From Chondrus crispus (lineage: Eukaryota; Rhodophyta; Florideophyceae; Gigartinales; Gigartinaceae), in assembly GCF_000350225.1 (NCBI RefSeq), contig NW_005178610.1:62001-126000 (forward strand): a stretch of 64,000 bases of DNA. The letters run 5' to 3'. Below the pieces are notes generated by a model. It saw nothing but the letters and a program-made list of their open reading frames with translations. It ran no database searches and had not been told where the DNA came from. A program made the position numbers and the translations under genes. This document shows positions 51,701-62,585 of this stretch, piece by piece (position 1 is the first letter of the stretch; every line of letters begins with the position of its first letter).

Positions 51701-53474
51701 CGGCAGATTGAAATGGACCGGAGAAATGCAAGAAGCCTTTGATGAACTACGCATAAAGTTAACTTCTCCGCCAGTCTTGGCTTACCCAGACTTCGAGAAG
51801 CTCTTCGTCGTTGAGACGGATGCGTCATCGGTCTCCGTCGGGGCTGTGTTGGCTCAAAAGAAGGAAGATGGGAAAATACACCCCATCCAGTACGCAAGCC
51901 GTACTATGAATACATCTGAGCGCAAGTACTCCGCTTGTGAGCGTGAGGCGCTTGCGGTCATCTTTGCTTTGAAGAAATTTCGTGTTTACGTGCTTTCGAC
52001 TACACCTTTCAAGTTGGTTACCGATCACCAGGCTCTTAGTTATGCCTTTCGCAAGAAAGACATCCACGGTCGTTTGGCTCGTTGGCTAGACTTCTTAGCC
52101 GAGTACGACTTCACCGTGGAATATCGTCGTGGATCCGCAAATAGTGCAGCCGATTACCTTTCTCGCATTCAGCCCAAGAACGGCGACAACCCAACTTGCC
52201 AGGAAGAGGGAGACCTTGCCCTCGCTATCACGACCCCGATCTACTCTCCAGAAGATCTAGAAGAGTCTTGCCAAGATATCATGTCCTATCTGCAAGGCGA
52301 AACACCGGTTGGGTTGGATGATTACAGGAAGTCTCGCATGAAGAATAATGCGAAGAACTTTCTTGTCTGGGAGTCGAAGTTGTTCCGCCGCACCATTCGT
52401 GGCCTTCGTGTTGTTGCCCCAATTTCCGATCGCGAAAAGATACTGAAGGGTTTCCATGACGACATTGGTCATTGGGACTTGAAGACCACTCGTCAATTTG
52501 TCACGGAAAGGTACTGGTGGCCGACCGTTTGTATGGACGTGGGAGACTACGTGAAGAGTTGTGACGGGTGTCAGAAGGCACGTCCGATTCCCAGGTATAA
52601 GACAACTTTGCGCCTTCCCATCACAAGCTTGTTTGATGTTTTCTCTATTGACTTTGCTGGACCCTTCCCTGTCACTTCGTCTGGAAATCGCTTCGTGTTG
52701 GTTGCGGTCGAACACCTCACAGGATGGCCAATTGCTCTATCTACTGCTGATAGTACTGCTCAAGTGGTTCTCGACTTCGTCAAGAGAGAAATCATGTACT
52801 CATTCGGCCCTCCGAGAACCATTGTCTCTGACAATGCTACCTGCTTCACAGCCTCGGCCGTTTCTAGCTTCATGGCTCGGCACGGTATCACTTGTCGCAC
52901 CGTCCTCGCCTACGCTCCCATGTCTAACGGTAGAGCAGAGAGAATGGTTGGAACTTTGAAGGCTGCCGTCCGTAAGACAGTTCTTGGAACTGGAGTGGAG
53001 TGGGACAAAGCACTCACCCAGGTCCTGTATGGATGTCGCCGACGTGCCATGAAGAACGGCGTGTCGCCATTCGAACTGATGTATGGGATCCCGCCTCGGA
53101 TGGATTCCAGTGCAGAGACAGGTGCAGGCCTAGTTGTTCCTTCTTTAGACCATCATCGTCGTTTGGAGCTCCTGACTGGATCTGTCCCACTAGCGGTTCG
53201 CTCGGGGGCCTCTGTGGAAAAGAGGCTCGTAGCGTCGTCGTCTCACTTCTTCGAAGTGGGAGACAAAGTTCTTGTCGCTCGTGGAACTTCATTCGGTGGC
53301 ACGAAATGGCCTGCATTCGTATCAAAGTTCTATGGGCCATGCAGAATCGTAGAAGGACGCCACCCTCGCTACGTGTTAGAGTCGTGTCATGGCCGAATGT
53401 CGAGGAAATCTATTCATGCTCGTCGACTCGTACCCTATCGTGCAAGAAAAAGTGAGCAGGACACCATGGAGTGA
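48786..53474 (+). CDS. E5 Gag-Pol polyprotein, 1562 aa
   Basis: A single uninterrupted frame. Gag capsid-like helices span about 10-180, and two true CCHC knuckles lie at about 258-295 (CSYCKRPGHGANRC and CPRCGKFGHSETSC). The protease site is ALLDSGAIPN. RT has VYFDDVVVFS, then RNase H (VVETDASSVSVG), the integrase HHCC finger (GHWD...CDGCQKARP) and DDE core (SIDFAGPF, SDNATCF, APMSNGRAERM). There is no chromodomain; the C-terminus is a short basic GPY-like segment (FYGPCRIV). The ATG is the first after the LTR, and its A is the LTR's last base. Gag and Pol in one frame implies processing from one product, or regulated read-through elsewhere. Confidence 0.93.
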   Translation: MVLLWRGGKEDGSLSQFDGSKPDDVHKFFFVFENVATSGKSDEERASELLRYLEGDAFDFLYQAFVKNGDISADGSDYQKVKKALVERFAPVESPEDVIWDAMAARLSFGDLSGSLRNSDRLYEKAGFNDEAKFGLLRNAVMEHLKLAQFAIYRGAKTYKALFDAIMDFWSDRCAFQAAANSLSNSRYQGSESSQVMYEPRGQGGSKRVMMRSKAPLSPLETKVDALADRLADISLIIKKNQSRDDATAFRPAHDRTCSYCKRPGHGANRCDANPHRDTKCPRCGKFGHSETSCWARIGPQRGGSSAYPLKKTQTDIAVSGTQTGSAENQVSVVTHDELPADEKLVASVNRNADGEPVAKKRKDGGGEPIPSLLNPRNYWTPNHMRKPPKPGRRTRKKRTSKKNAVQEHSGKYDVVSSLANDPSGLTFGQLIRGDGDEAKKEIRRLFNSRPRRPVAASIGTLPKRLKVVSVQVYGTQMRALLDSGAIPNVMNASVASKLSLSPKPTSTKITVVNGQKTTCLGSIEEVPVTFNGAVTSLNFLVVEGSPVDILIGYPTLEELQACIDLGHQSVRMLIGNKTVKMSLEVDQVSPIVADSETDSEDFTSDVESFASENSSEEETYVVAILGDEPFELDLTLDGATGEDEEVESPDSNFINKAVKMLREKLVHLDNEAQAVIETSLMDKSIVATSLDDLRPAEVPIKHHFELDDTNPIYHSARRMAPLHNEIVRKELDKMLEAGIITPSSAAWSFPVVIVSKKDGNPRFCVDYRSLNQKMKADRWPLPKIEEIFDDLEESAYFSSLDLFSGYWQIRVARQCKEMTTFVCRYGTYKFEVMPFGLMNAPSTFQRMMDTIFRGVRFVRVYFDDVVVFSKTIEEHLRHLQHVFDVLDEAGLKLKLTKCSFAQAKIKLLGHVVVDKGGIAVDPSKVEVIRNAPIPTTTTELRSFLGLAGYYRRFICKFADIAAVLHAATSGNGRLKWTGEMQEAFDELRIKLTSPPVLAYPDFEKLFVVETDASSVSVGAVLAQKKEDGKIHPIQYASRTMNTSERKYSACEREALAVIFALKKFRVYVLSTTPFKLVTDHQALSYAFRKKDIHGRLARWLDFLAEYDFTVEYRRGSANSAADYLSRIQPKNGDNPTCQEEGDLALAITTPIYSPEDLEESCQDIMSYLQGETPVGLDDYRKSRMKNNAKNFLVWESKLFRRTIRGLRVVAPISDREKILKGFHDDIGHWDLKTTRQFVTERYWWPTVCMDVGDYVKSCDGCQKARPIPRYKTTLRLPITSLFDVFSIDFAGPFPVTSSGNRFVLVAVEHLTGWPIALSTADSTAQVVLDFVKREIMYSFGPPRTIVSDNATCFTASAVSSFMARHGITCRTVLAYAPMSNGRAERMVGTLKAAVRKTVLGTGVEWDKALTQVLYGCRRRAMKNGVSPFELMYGIPPRMDSSAETGAGLVVPSLDHHRRLELLTGSVPLAVRSGASVEKRLVASSSHFFEVGDKVLVARGTSFGGTKWPAFVSKFYGPCRIVEGRHPRYVLESCHGRMSRKSIHARRLVPYRARKSEQDTME

Positions 53475-53523
53475 AGACGCATATAGATTGTAGCAAAATA
53501 GTTAATTGCGTTATTGCTCAAAG

Positions 53524-53949
53524 CTACGTAAGATGTATGGCCCCTTTTATGCATTTAGAAATTAGAAACGACAGCTCGATTGAAAACCCACTGCATGGGA
53601 CGAAGAAGATACCTGTGGCGGCGTACGACATCTGGGCGTCGCACCCCAGGACCGGAATGCTCAGGATAACTCGTTTCATCTCCTGGCAAAATGTGAACGA
53701 CAGCATGCCGTCGGAGGCCGAAAACAATCCCTTGGAGAAGCCTGCGTGGAAGAAGGTGCATGTGATGTTTCTTTCGTCAAGAACAACGCCGGAAGCGCTG
53801 CAGTTGACGAAGAGGACGAGACAGCCGCCGCACCGGGTGAATGCAGAGTGACGCACAGTTGATTCATGTTTCCATGCCAAATGAGACCGCTTGCAAGGGG
53901 CAGACCCGAGGATTAAAACCTCACCTGAGTCCGCCACACAAACAATCAA
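53524..53949 (-). CDS. Antisense ORF of E5, 141 aa, uncertain
   Basis: Between pol and the 3' LTR a minus-strand ATG frame of 141 codons reads a hydrophobic, Cys-containing sequence (FFHAGFSKGLFSASDGML). A plus-strand frame (about 53535-53851) overlaps it completely and also looks protein-like, so only one of the two, or neither, is real. The minus-strand frame matches the position and orientation of the antisense ORF of element A. No family is recognised and no sequence similarity to that ORF is evident. Confidence 0.3.
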   Translation of the reverse strand: MIVCVADSGEVLILGSAPCKRSHLAWKHESTVRHSAFTRCGGCLVLFVNCSASGVVLDERNITCTFFHAGFSKGLFSASDGMLSFTFCQEMKRVILSIPVLGCDAQMSYAATGIFFVPCSGFSIELSFLISKCIKGAIHLT

Positions 53950-54287
53950 GTCAAGTATCTATGTCAAGCAAACGCCCGAATCTGCGTCACGCTATGAACG
54001 AACTTCGTGCAGAAGTGAGGAAAAAAAGTAGTTAGTATGTGCACTCAAGTTGTGTGAACAATGGATTAAGGTTAGAGAAAAATACTTACAATGAGGCTCC
54101 AGGAACACACGTGGCAACGTGGAGCGATTGGGGAATTGGTGTCGATGGTGACACTAAATTGTGTCAATTGGATCGTCAAGGTCGAGCGCCGGTTCCCTGA
54201 CTCAAGCCGATCACCAGGAGCAAAGGAGCGGCCAGCGGTCAGTATGTATGTTGCCCCTGCCCGGGTGTGGGGCTGGGGAGGGGGTCG

Positions 54288-54601
54288 TGTAGGGGAGATT
54301 TGAGGTACTGTACAGGGTACAGTACCCAGGAGTGGCCCCAGGACCAAAGCCTTCAAAAGATGATTTTATTGGTCTACGTGTACGCCAGGTGTACACGTGG
54401 ACAATCTCCCTTTGAAGGGCGGCGGTCCTGGGAAGTGGAAGATGCTGGCGGCCCCTCTATAAGAGAAAGGGGCGCGCCGCGACACCCCGCGACAAGAGGG
54501 ACAGAACAACAACAACACCCAGACCGACCCCCCCTCTTGAAATAAACATCTCGCTTTTCTCTCTCCCCTACGCGCGCAGCCCCCCTTTTTAGCTGTCAAC
54601 A
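54288..54601 (+). repeat. 3' LTR of E5
   Basis: 314-bp partner of 48474-48786 with the same TATA and AATAAA signals; followed by the GTACT duplication. Confidence 0.93.
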
Positions 54602-54606
54602 GTACT

Positions 54607-54970
54607 CTGAAAATATGAGAGGGCCGCTCAGGGACAGAGGAACAGAACAAAAGCTTTACTATGGATCAAAGGTCGTAGTGAGCGTTGTCGTTGCTCAGTA
54701 TCATCAGCTCTCCCCTTTTCTGCTACGGTGGAAGGGACGGGTGTATTAATTAAGTAAAAGGAGAACTTGGAGTGTTGGTGCCAAACAAAATCGTTGTGGG
54801 AGAGTGCATGTCATCCTGAGGTTGCATTTCGTGGGAGCGTGCAGGTCATCTTCAAGTTGCATTTCGTGTGAAGCTGCATTTCGTTTGCATTTGGATTGTT
54901 CTGAACTGTGTCAACAATCTATCACACATCACCCACAAGTTTCATATTCCCGCCTTTTTGAGAAGTTGCG
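54607..54970. repeat. Intergenic, with a 35-bp direct repeat
   Basis: 54799-54833 and 54834-54868 are diverged copies of GGGAG.GTGCA.GTCAT...GTTGCATTTCGT. No gene is supported. Confidence 0.6.
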
Positions 54971-57900
54971 CTATCCCAGTGAAGCTCTTGAGTCCCGTAC
55001 CTGAGCTTGGTCCAGGCCCATCTGTATAGAACCATCGAAAAGCATTAACTGTAAGACAGGAGAGACGTGACTATATCTTTTTGTCAACGGATCGGCAAGG
55101 TTTGTGGACCCAGGTATCCATATGATTTTTCGGAGCTGCTTTGTTTCATAGTAGTAACGCAGCAGTTCAAGATCAGCCCGAATTGATTTGTCCGCTGGCA
55201 CTCGACATGTCGATAGAGATGTAAACAGGTCTTTCGAGTCAACTAGAACGGTCAAGGGAACGTGTCTTTCCAACAGTTTAGAAAATGTTTTTGAAATCAA
55301 GTTCCCTTCATCCACGCCTTCACGAGCTGCAAGAACTTCACCGGAGGCAATTGACTTAACAGGACGTTGTGAAACATGAGAATTCCATTGAAGCGTATGT
55401 ATGATAGACCCGAATTTGTGAGGTCCGAACATGAGTCCTGCTATGAATCCTAGTTGAGCATTCGTTGAGGGTTTGCCAGCATCAGCAAATACCACGACCG
55501 AAATCTTATGTTCCCTTTCGCAGGTCTACGATACAAGGAGTATGAGCCCAGACTTTGAACTAATTTCAAGAGTGAGCCTTGCTTGACCATATTTGTGACA
55601 GTCGGAAGTCCATCTGTTTGCTGAAGGTGACTTGCTGCAAAGCAGGAAAAAGGGCTTACATACATTCCTAGGAAACCCAGTGAGCATTGACGGATTGGAA
55701 GTGAAACTTTTCAATCGAATTCAGATGAGATTCAGATTCTTTGCGGCGATATCTGGGAAGCATGTATGTGGAGATGTCATTTAGCTTCTGTTCTGAAGAA
55801 AGGTGAATTTCACCATTGTCTTGTTGGTCCACCTTGAGTCCGAAGAACAAAAAAGATCCAGGCATATGGACAAAAGTACCCAACTTGTACCGAAGTGAGA
55901 GTTTTTTGACAAAATCGTGACGGTGTGTCTCGGATCCACCAACCAGAATATCATCTGTTACTTTGGCAGCAATCAGGACAAGGTTTCCATTCGAGATCAT
56001 ATAGCATAGCTGTGGTATGTGCACGACGGAAGATAGTCCTAGATCGCCAAAAGTATGATCTGAATGCCACTGCCACTTGGCATTTGCATTCACTAAACCG
56101 TATGTCACAACATCTGGAAGCCAGTAGAAATCCTTTTGCGTGCACTCGCGTGGAGGGCAAACGTACACATCGCGTTGCGCTTTGCCAGACTGTAGAAATA
56201 CACTTTTGATATCTATTTTGCTCAGGTACCATTTCATTATCACTGATATCGAAAATACGATTCGTAGGTCGAGAGGAGGACAGGATGCGGAGTCCGTCTT
56301 GAGATCGGCCTTTTCTCTGTCATGGTTACGATGGGGCGCAATGCGAGCCTTGCACAGCTGTGACCCATCATCTAGGGGCTTGATCTTGTACAAAACGTGA
56401 CTAGATATGACGTTCGATTTAGTCGGAATGCGGGACACAGGAATCATAGAGCAATGCCTGAGGTATTCTTGTTCTTCTGATTTATAAGCATTCAGGGTAA
56501 TTTGGGAGGGGAGACCTTGTGCTTCATACAGCATGAACTCTTTTGATTTGAAGCAAGTGAAATATTTCTGAAGGTCGTCCTGTTCAGAGTTCGTGAGAAG
56601 AGCACCGGGTATCAGTTCAATTTCGATTGTCGTAATTGCGTTGGACGAGCTTCGAAGTTGCATGGAGTGCGTCTTTTGTGCAAATTCATCATGTGGTGTA
56701 TGCGTGAGGTCTGCTACAGAGATTGGATCTTGAAGATAGCTGCTGGATGCTTCTGCACTTGCGAGTTCAGATGCAAATTCCGGGGCGGGGTCAGTTTCGT
56801 CCAAAGGAGAGGAGCGTGTAGGCTCATCTTCACATTCATTTTGTACTTCGGAGCAGTGCTGTTCAAGGGCTTCACCGATGAGATTTGAGCATTCATCAAT
56901 TCCATCTTGAACTAATTGGTCGAGGGACTCTTTCTTTTGGGCAAAGCGTACGTCCTCGACCGCAGCTTGCAATTTCTGCGTTGTTTGCCAGCGACCGTCA
57001 CAGTTTGGGAGTCTGGCCCATACTGTAGAACAGGGAGAGGCAGGTTCCATTTTGCTCTTTTCTCGTGACCTATGCGTATAAATACTTCTATCATGTCGCC
57101 CACTTGGATTTGCTTGTCTTTAATCGCCTTGGATCTGAGGATTTTGTTCAGTTTTCGTTTCGCCAGAAGCTCATCGTGTGCCACTCTAATGGAGAGAGGA
57201 AGCGGAACTGGTTTTGCCTGAGGTAGTATAGGACGTGTGTATCCTTTTGGCTAGTTCGTTTGCAGATGCGACATCATTTCCATATAGATCATTGGAGATG
57301 CGAAAAGCGCTTTGAATAATGAGATGAGTATCTGTCTCGGGGTGTTCGTCTTGAACGCGAAGGAAGATGTCCCGTAAAACACGGTGTTTCGACTCAAGAA
57401 CATTTTTGTTGTGACGTCGTGGCGGTACGGATCGGAAATTTACGCCGAGTTGCTTGAGATAAAGCCTAAAGTCATTTTTGTCGAAAGCTTTATCACCAAC
57501 AATATGGGCAGGAGACCAAAAAGGAGATATCCATTGAGCGTCAAGCACAGTTATAGCGTCTGTCATGTTCGGGGATTCGACCACGGATCCGGCTGAATAT
57601 CGAGTGGCTGAGTCCATGATATGAATAACAGTGAGCTTGTCGAGGTACATGTGATCGATACACACGACATCATTGAAGCTGCGCGATATAGAACTGAGTG
57701 AGACTTTCCTGCATCCTTGTTAAGGTCGAACAAGCCGACAATGTTGGCATGATTCAATTTTTCTCCTGAGATAATCGCCAATGTGGTCATCCCACAAATT
57801 GTTTCGCTGTAGCAATTTTTCATATCGTCATAGTTCGAATGTCCGCAGACATGCTTGTGTACCGTATCAATGATATGCTGCTTTTCACCCCAAGAAAGGT

Positions 57901-58210
57901 CAGCTCTGTTTGCTGAAATCATAATGTCTTTAAGCTGCTGGGATCGAGCACTAAAGCTTTGGAACGATCGAAGAGTTTTTCTGGGTAAGTAGCTATGGAA
58001 TTCATGATCAGTCAGCGTAACTGTGAGCACAGATCCCGACCTTGTGGATAGTTGCAAATAGTTTCCATTTTTGTGTATTATATTTGCGTGACTTGTAATG
58101 TTTCTCCCAACAAGCCATGGAGATGATCCTTCAATAGAGACTATACGCTTGCGCTTGTGAGAAATAAATATGAGCAACTCTTCAGCAATTGGTTGCTGAA
58201 GAGTTAGACG
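54971..58210 (-). mobile_element. Copia element C2, decayed
   Basis: On the minus strand the order is: protease and GAG-preintegrase region (about 58.18-57.6 kb, with H..H..C..C-type residues such as HKHVCGHSNYDDMKNC), integrase (57.67-57.19 kb, VIHIMDSATRYS and ESKHRVLRD), RT (57.05-55.67 kb, KIDIKSVFLQS, YGLVNANAKW, VTDDILVGG) and RNase H (55.5-54.97 kb, SGEVLAAREG and GSTNLADPLTKR). No LTRs were recognised. It is an old fossil with several breaks. Confidence 0.85.
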
Positions 58211-58312
58211 GAAATTGATAAACTCACGAAAAATTTCCTCGTATATGCATGCCAGCCTCAGGAGTGTGACAAGAGTAATACACTCCAGGCCTCAAAACTT
58301 CATCGCCCGCAC

Positions 58313-59270
58313 GAGTCGATGCAAGGCCCTCGTCGTGCTCGTCGCGTCGCGCGCCCACCGCCGGCGAGAAGTCCTGCACCCCCCGTCAGAGACGCTCCGC
58401 CGCTACGTCGCCGCCTGCCTCGACGCCGCTGCACGCGCGGGCTGGAGATGCTCCTGAGCGCTCACGGTGTCCCTCTCTCCCGTTGCGTTCCACCATGCGC
58501 CCCCTGCACCTGACCCGCTTCGTCGTCCTCCTCCTCATGGCCACATGCGGCACTGCCGACGGCGGCCTCGCATCGAATGCAATCAGCCTCTTCATCTCCT
58601 TATCAATCCGAACTGATCCCTTCGATCCCCTCCAACTCCCCCTACCCTACCTACAACCGCCCCTTCCACATGCCACGCACCTACACCCCAGCTCCCCAAC
58701 CTATAAGGTCTTCGTCCTCGACACCACCACCACCGGCCTCTCCCCAGACTCCTCTTCCCTCTCCATGCCAGCCGTCCGGGAGCACGACTCCCCCGCCAAG
58801 TCCTCTTCCCCTCGCACTTTTCCAACTATATCCGCCCCTCCCACCTCCCTCTGCGTTCGTCCCTCCCTGAAATCCGTCGACAACATCTCTACCCCGCCGC
58901 GCTCACATGCCCCGACGCCCCTCCCCCCGCCGCCGACGCACGCGCCTTCCGACCCGCCCCCGCCGCAAACGTCTCCCACACACGCCGCTGCCGCGCCAAG
59001 GTCAACAACAACTTCGACCGCCTGCTCCAGGCCGTCCTGCCCAAGTCCTTTGGACTTACCGCTGCTGCCATTGCTGCAACATCCTTCCAACGCCTCCAGT
59101 TGCAATTTAACCACCCGCGTTGTGCACCCCTCCCTCTCCGCCGATTCCTCTCACCGGCGGCCCTGCCGCACGCCGGCCCAGCCGGCATAACCCATTTTTT
59201 CTCGGGAGGAAGCGCAATCGAGATGGAAGACACCTGCAGGCGCGCACGTCAGCATTTCGCGATAGTCCGA
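58313..59270 (+). other. GC- and Pro-rich patch, possible gene remnant
   Basis: All three plus frames are open for long stretches, so composition rather than coding may explain them. One frame (from the ATG at 58495) starts with a signal-peptide-like MRPLHLTRFVVLLLMATCG. Another (about 58860-59270) contains the most protein-like piece, NNFDRLLQAVLPKSFGL. They do not form one reading frame. No family is recognised. Confidence 0.25.
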
Positions 59271-59960
59271 TGACCGTGGCCTAGTTTTTGCTTTGCTCAG
59301 AAATATTTATTCGCGCTTACTGGTAAAAGCTTCCATCATGACTTTAAGCTTCTGTAGCTCGAGCTTGTTCAAGGCCTCAAGTTGTGCTGGACGCTCGTCT
59401 CTGTCTCTCTCCCTGTCAATGCGATCAGGAGCGAAGCGTTCGCGCTGCAAGGCCAATTACTCGCGTTCCAATTCAATTCTTGCCAAGTTGCTCTCTTTCA
59501 GTTGTTCCCCAAACGCCGCCAACTCTCCTCGAAAACCTGAAGCCATCATCTTCTTGCGCTTCTGTAGTGCAATACCCGTCTCGGGTAGGGGGAAAAAAGG
59601 AAGTGAAAAAGGAAAAAAATTGGATATTGTAGTCCGGGTTTGGGGACACACGTGTGCGACGAAGCGCACGATTATTTTAATTATTTAATTTATTTAGTAA
59701 TTAGATCTAGAATCTAGAGCCGGGAGCTACTGTACTCGCCCCGGCGGGGCTCTATATAACTTAGCCCTTTGACCGAACAAGTCAATGAACCAACCCGAGT
59801 TGCCGGAGTTGAATGTCGCCTTGGTCGAAGTCCGGCTCTACCAAGACGCTCCCTTTTACCTAAGCCTACGGCATCCTCTATCGCCCGGGGTTCCCTTTTC
59901 TCTTTCTTTTCTTTCCCTATCCTTTTCTATCTCTAATTCTACCTATTTTCCCCTTATCTT

Positions 59961-60275
59961 GTGTTGGTGCCATCGGCCTCGGTTGCGACCGAACCGGTGT
60001 AGGTGTCCTTGCCGTCGGGCGACACAGTTGACGTAGCGCTGCTACTGTGACCCATTTTCCGACGGAGTCCGTTGTAACGACGTCTCCCTCGAAGGGCTCC
60101 GTCGTGTTACGAGCCAGTGTTGGTGCCATCGGCCTCGGTTGCGACCGAACCGGTGTAGGTGTTTCGAGCCATCGGGCGGCACAGTTGACGTAGCGCTGCT
60201 ACTTTCATTTCATCCCGTCGGGCTGCGTTGCGACGCCTCCGTCGAAGGCCTTGTCGCGTTACAAGGTGTCGAAGA
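59961..60275. repeat. 156-bp tandem duplication inside LTR D
   Basis: GTGTTGGTGCCATCGG starts at 59961 and again at 60117. The two units run in parallel to about 60275 with moderate divergence. Confidence 0.8.
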
Positions 60276-60884
60276 AGCTCAACGAGCATTGGCCTTACAA
60301 CCCAGTGGAACCGGGGTATCTACGTACGCGCCCCACCCCACACTCGTCGAGGAGTTCTCTTCGCAAGTCTCTACCACACCGATCCCGGGCCGGGCTATTT
60401 CTCTGTGCCGCCACCCCATCAGGGATCTGAGCTACTACGAGTCGCGAGCTCGTTTAAACGGAGAAGGGAGAGTCGGACACTCCGTAGCGCTGTGCCATCG
60501 GCAGTTCCTCTTTTTGTTGCTGTTGTTGTTTTTGCTGGACCATCGGACCGCGGTCTCTGCCTGACAGGCGCACTGCACTACAAAAGTGGTCTCCCGACCT
60601 AGAAATTGTTTTATCTACGATAAGGAAGTGGTCTGGGTAACGGACTCTTTTTTTATTTTTCCTTTTGTTTGTAACTTTTTTGCTGCGTAGGTCCGCTCGT
60701 ACGAGCGATGTCAACAAGCGCACCCGAGGACGTCGGTCCCGGGGCGAGTAGAAGCGGATAGGCACGAGCGTCGAGGATCCCGAGGGGTCCTCGCACCCGG
60801 AGCCAGGCCAATACGGCCACGGACCCCGGAGATCAAGAATCCCCTACGGGGATAGCCGCCGACAAGACTGACCTCGACGAGAAG

Positions 60885-62441
60885 TTGGAGAAGATGAGCA
60901 GCGAAATTCGCGAAGAAGCGAAGAAAAATCTCGAGGCGGAATTAGCCCTCGTCCGGAAGCAACTAGAGTTGCAAGCATCCGAGTTCCACACCGTTTTAGG
61001 AGAGCTATCGGCTCGAGTGGATCTCGTCGAGAAGGAGCGAGGAGATGCGACCGACGGTCTGGAGCCGGAGGTCCTAACCTCGTTGAAAATTTCGGTCAAG
61101 GACGCGAGGCGCGACGCGAATCAAGCCTTGGAGTCCTTACGAAAATTTAGAACAAGCATCGATGACCGATTCGATCGCGCCGCGCAACGTCTCAAGGACC
61201 TCGAGCAGGCCGCGGATCAAGCTCCGCAAGGATCGGACGACGAGCCGCTCCCTTCGGGTAGAGAGGGCGACCGTCGGTCGAAGAAGGACAAGCCCGCTCG
61301 GCAGCGGAGTTCCAAGTCGAAGCCCTCGAAGAAGGACAAGCGACGTACAAGCAAGGGTCACTGTAGTGACGATCCGGAGAACCGCGACTCACAGTCGGAG
61401 TCGCTTGGTCCCTCCGAAGATGGTAACGGCGGTTCGTTGAACCATTCGGGCGATTCCGAACGCCGTTCAGAAGACGGAAACGGAATTTCGTCAAGCAAGA
61501 AAATTTCCTCCAGACGAGGCGGAGTCACTTCGTCCGCCTCGCGGAGAGACAAGGTCGCGGGGCCCGAAGATGTCGCAACGCGGCGCGGGCCGCGATGGGA
61601 GGAGTTGGAGGAGCTGAATCCGACCAACTACCTCTTCAAGAAGTTACTTTCGTACCAAACGTACCGCTTGCGGAACCCGCAGACATATTTGTCAAGTTCT
61701 CGGCGGACGGCCGTGCGTAAAATCAGGAGAGATATTCTGCCTAAGGTGAAGAAGGAAAACACGTTCACAGGTGAAGACGGGGTCCTTGTGTTGGATTTTT
61801 TGGCAAAATTAGTTCAGGAGTTCGATACTCAAGAAATGAACGAGGGGCAAGCGATCCGCCTGTTGCCTGAATTTTTAAGCGGCATCGCCTTGAGACAGTA
61901 CACTTCGGTGTCTCAGACAGCCGGGGCCCATCACGGAAAGATATCCGTTTGGCCGGAGGCCGTACAGTGGTTGTTGAGGAGTTTCGCAACCGACGAGGCG
62001 ATCCGTCAAGCCGTGCTCGCATTGCGAGAAGTTCAGCAAAGACCGTCTGAAGACGAGATGGAATTTTATATCCGTCTGACGGACGCAAGCAACCGATGTG
62101 GAAACGTATATTCGATGGAAGAACAGATGACGATGTTTATTGAAGGACTCGATTCGAGTATCAAGCCGATGGTATCTCAATACCGACAAGACAATCGGGA
62201 CGTTTCGTTTTTGAGACTACTTAATTACGCGAAGGCGCATGGCTCGGCGAGCCGCGCTAAGGACAAGAAGACCAAGAAAGTCACGATTCAGACGCCGTCG
62301 ACAATTAGGGCGGGTAAGAAGCCGAGGGCTTCTTATCCCGGTCGCAAAAGTCACGCCGCAGTCCATTTAACCGAGTTCATGTCCGCGTCAGATGAGCGCG
62401 GTGCGCATGGAAGTAGCGAAAATCACTACAAAGGAGCGTGA
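60885..62441 (+). CDS. gag: Element D Gag, 518 aa
   Basis: Residues about 1-85 form a coiled coil (EEAKKNLEAELALVRKQLEL). Residues 90-235 are a Lys/Ser/Asp-rich linker. Residues about 240-470 match the capsid-like segment of element A Gag, with the pattern NPxxYL...LDFLxKLxxEF...AIRLLPEFLSG...ALREVQQRPSE. No CCHC knuckle is present in the preserved part. The first ATG of the frame is used; the frame is open further upstream, so the start is uncertain. Confidence 0.7.
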   Translation: MEKMSSEIREEAKKNLEAELALVRKQLELQASEFHTVLGELSARVDLVEKERGDATDGLEPEVLTSLKISVKDARRDANQALESLRKFRTSIDDRFDRAAQRLKDLEQAADQAPQGSDDEPLPSGREGDRRSKKDKPARQRSSKSKPSKKDKRRTSKGHCSDDPENRDSQSESLGPSEDGNGGSLNHSGDSERRSEDGNGISSSKKISSRRGGVTSSASRRDKVAGPEDVATRRGPRWEELEELNPTNYLFKKLLSYQTYRLRNPQTYLSSSRRTAVRKIRRDILPKVKKENTFTGEDGVLVLDFLAKLVQEFDTQEMNEGQAIRLLPEFLSGIALRQYTSVSQTAGAHHGKISVWPEAVQWLLRSFATDEAIRQAVLALREVQQRPSEDEMEFYIRLTDASNRCGNVYSMEEQMTMFIEGLDSSIKPMVSQYRQDNRDVSFLRLLNYAKAHGSASRAKDKKTKKVTIQTPSTIRAGKKPRASYPGRKSHAAVHLTEFMSASDERGAHGSSENHYKGA

Positions 62442-62585
62442 GTAGCCGAAGGCGAGTTCATTGAGCCATCGGAGGGCTACGGACACGAGGACTACGGGGA
62501 CAGCGGGTCGTCAACTTTACCGACGCCTGCATACACGACGGAGTCGTTTTCAGAGCCCACGGATAACAGGGGTTTCTGGTAGATC

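Larger units (their letters stand above)
48474..54601 (+). mobile_element. Gypsy element E5, looks whole
   Basis: LTRs lie at 48474-48786 (313 bp) and 54288-54601 (314 bp), with four substitutions and one length change. A 5-bp target duplication GTACT flanks it (48469-48473 and 54602-54606). One gag-pol frame starts at the last base of the 5' LTR. A purine tract (about 54267-54284) precedes the 3' LTR. About 800 bp between pol and the 3' LTR holds an ORF on the opposite strand. Confidence 0.95.
59628..62585 (+). mobile_element. Gypsy element D, 3'-truncated relative of element A
   Basis: An LTR-like stretch (about 59628-60582, TGTAGT...GCACTACA, TATA at about 59752-59758) is followed after four bases by the primer binding site TGGTCTCCCGACCT (60587-60600), identical to that of element A. 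A gag frame follows, and recognisable element sequence ends near 62585. No pol or second LTR was seen. It is a fossil, truncated on its 3' side. Confidence 0.7.

Noticed and set aside
53471-53851. Plus-strand frame starting at the end of E5 pol
   Set aside because: Its nominal start is not ATG, and it overlaps the antisense frame completely; neither is established.
58700-58760. Segment reading FVLDTTTTGLS, like the first motif of DnaQ-type exonucleases
   Set aside because: The essential Glu is Thr, no further motif follows, and all frames here are open because of composition.
59587-59620. Purine-rich stretch before LTR D as a polypurine tract of an upstream element
   Set aside because: The LTR is followed by a primer binding site and gag, so it is a 5' LTR, and no element sequence lies upstream.
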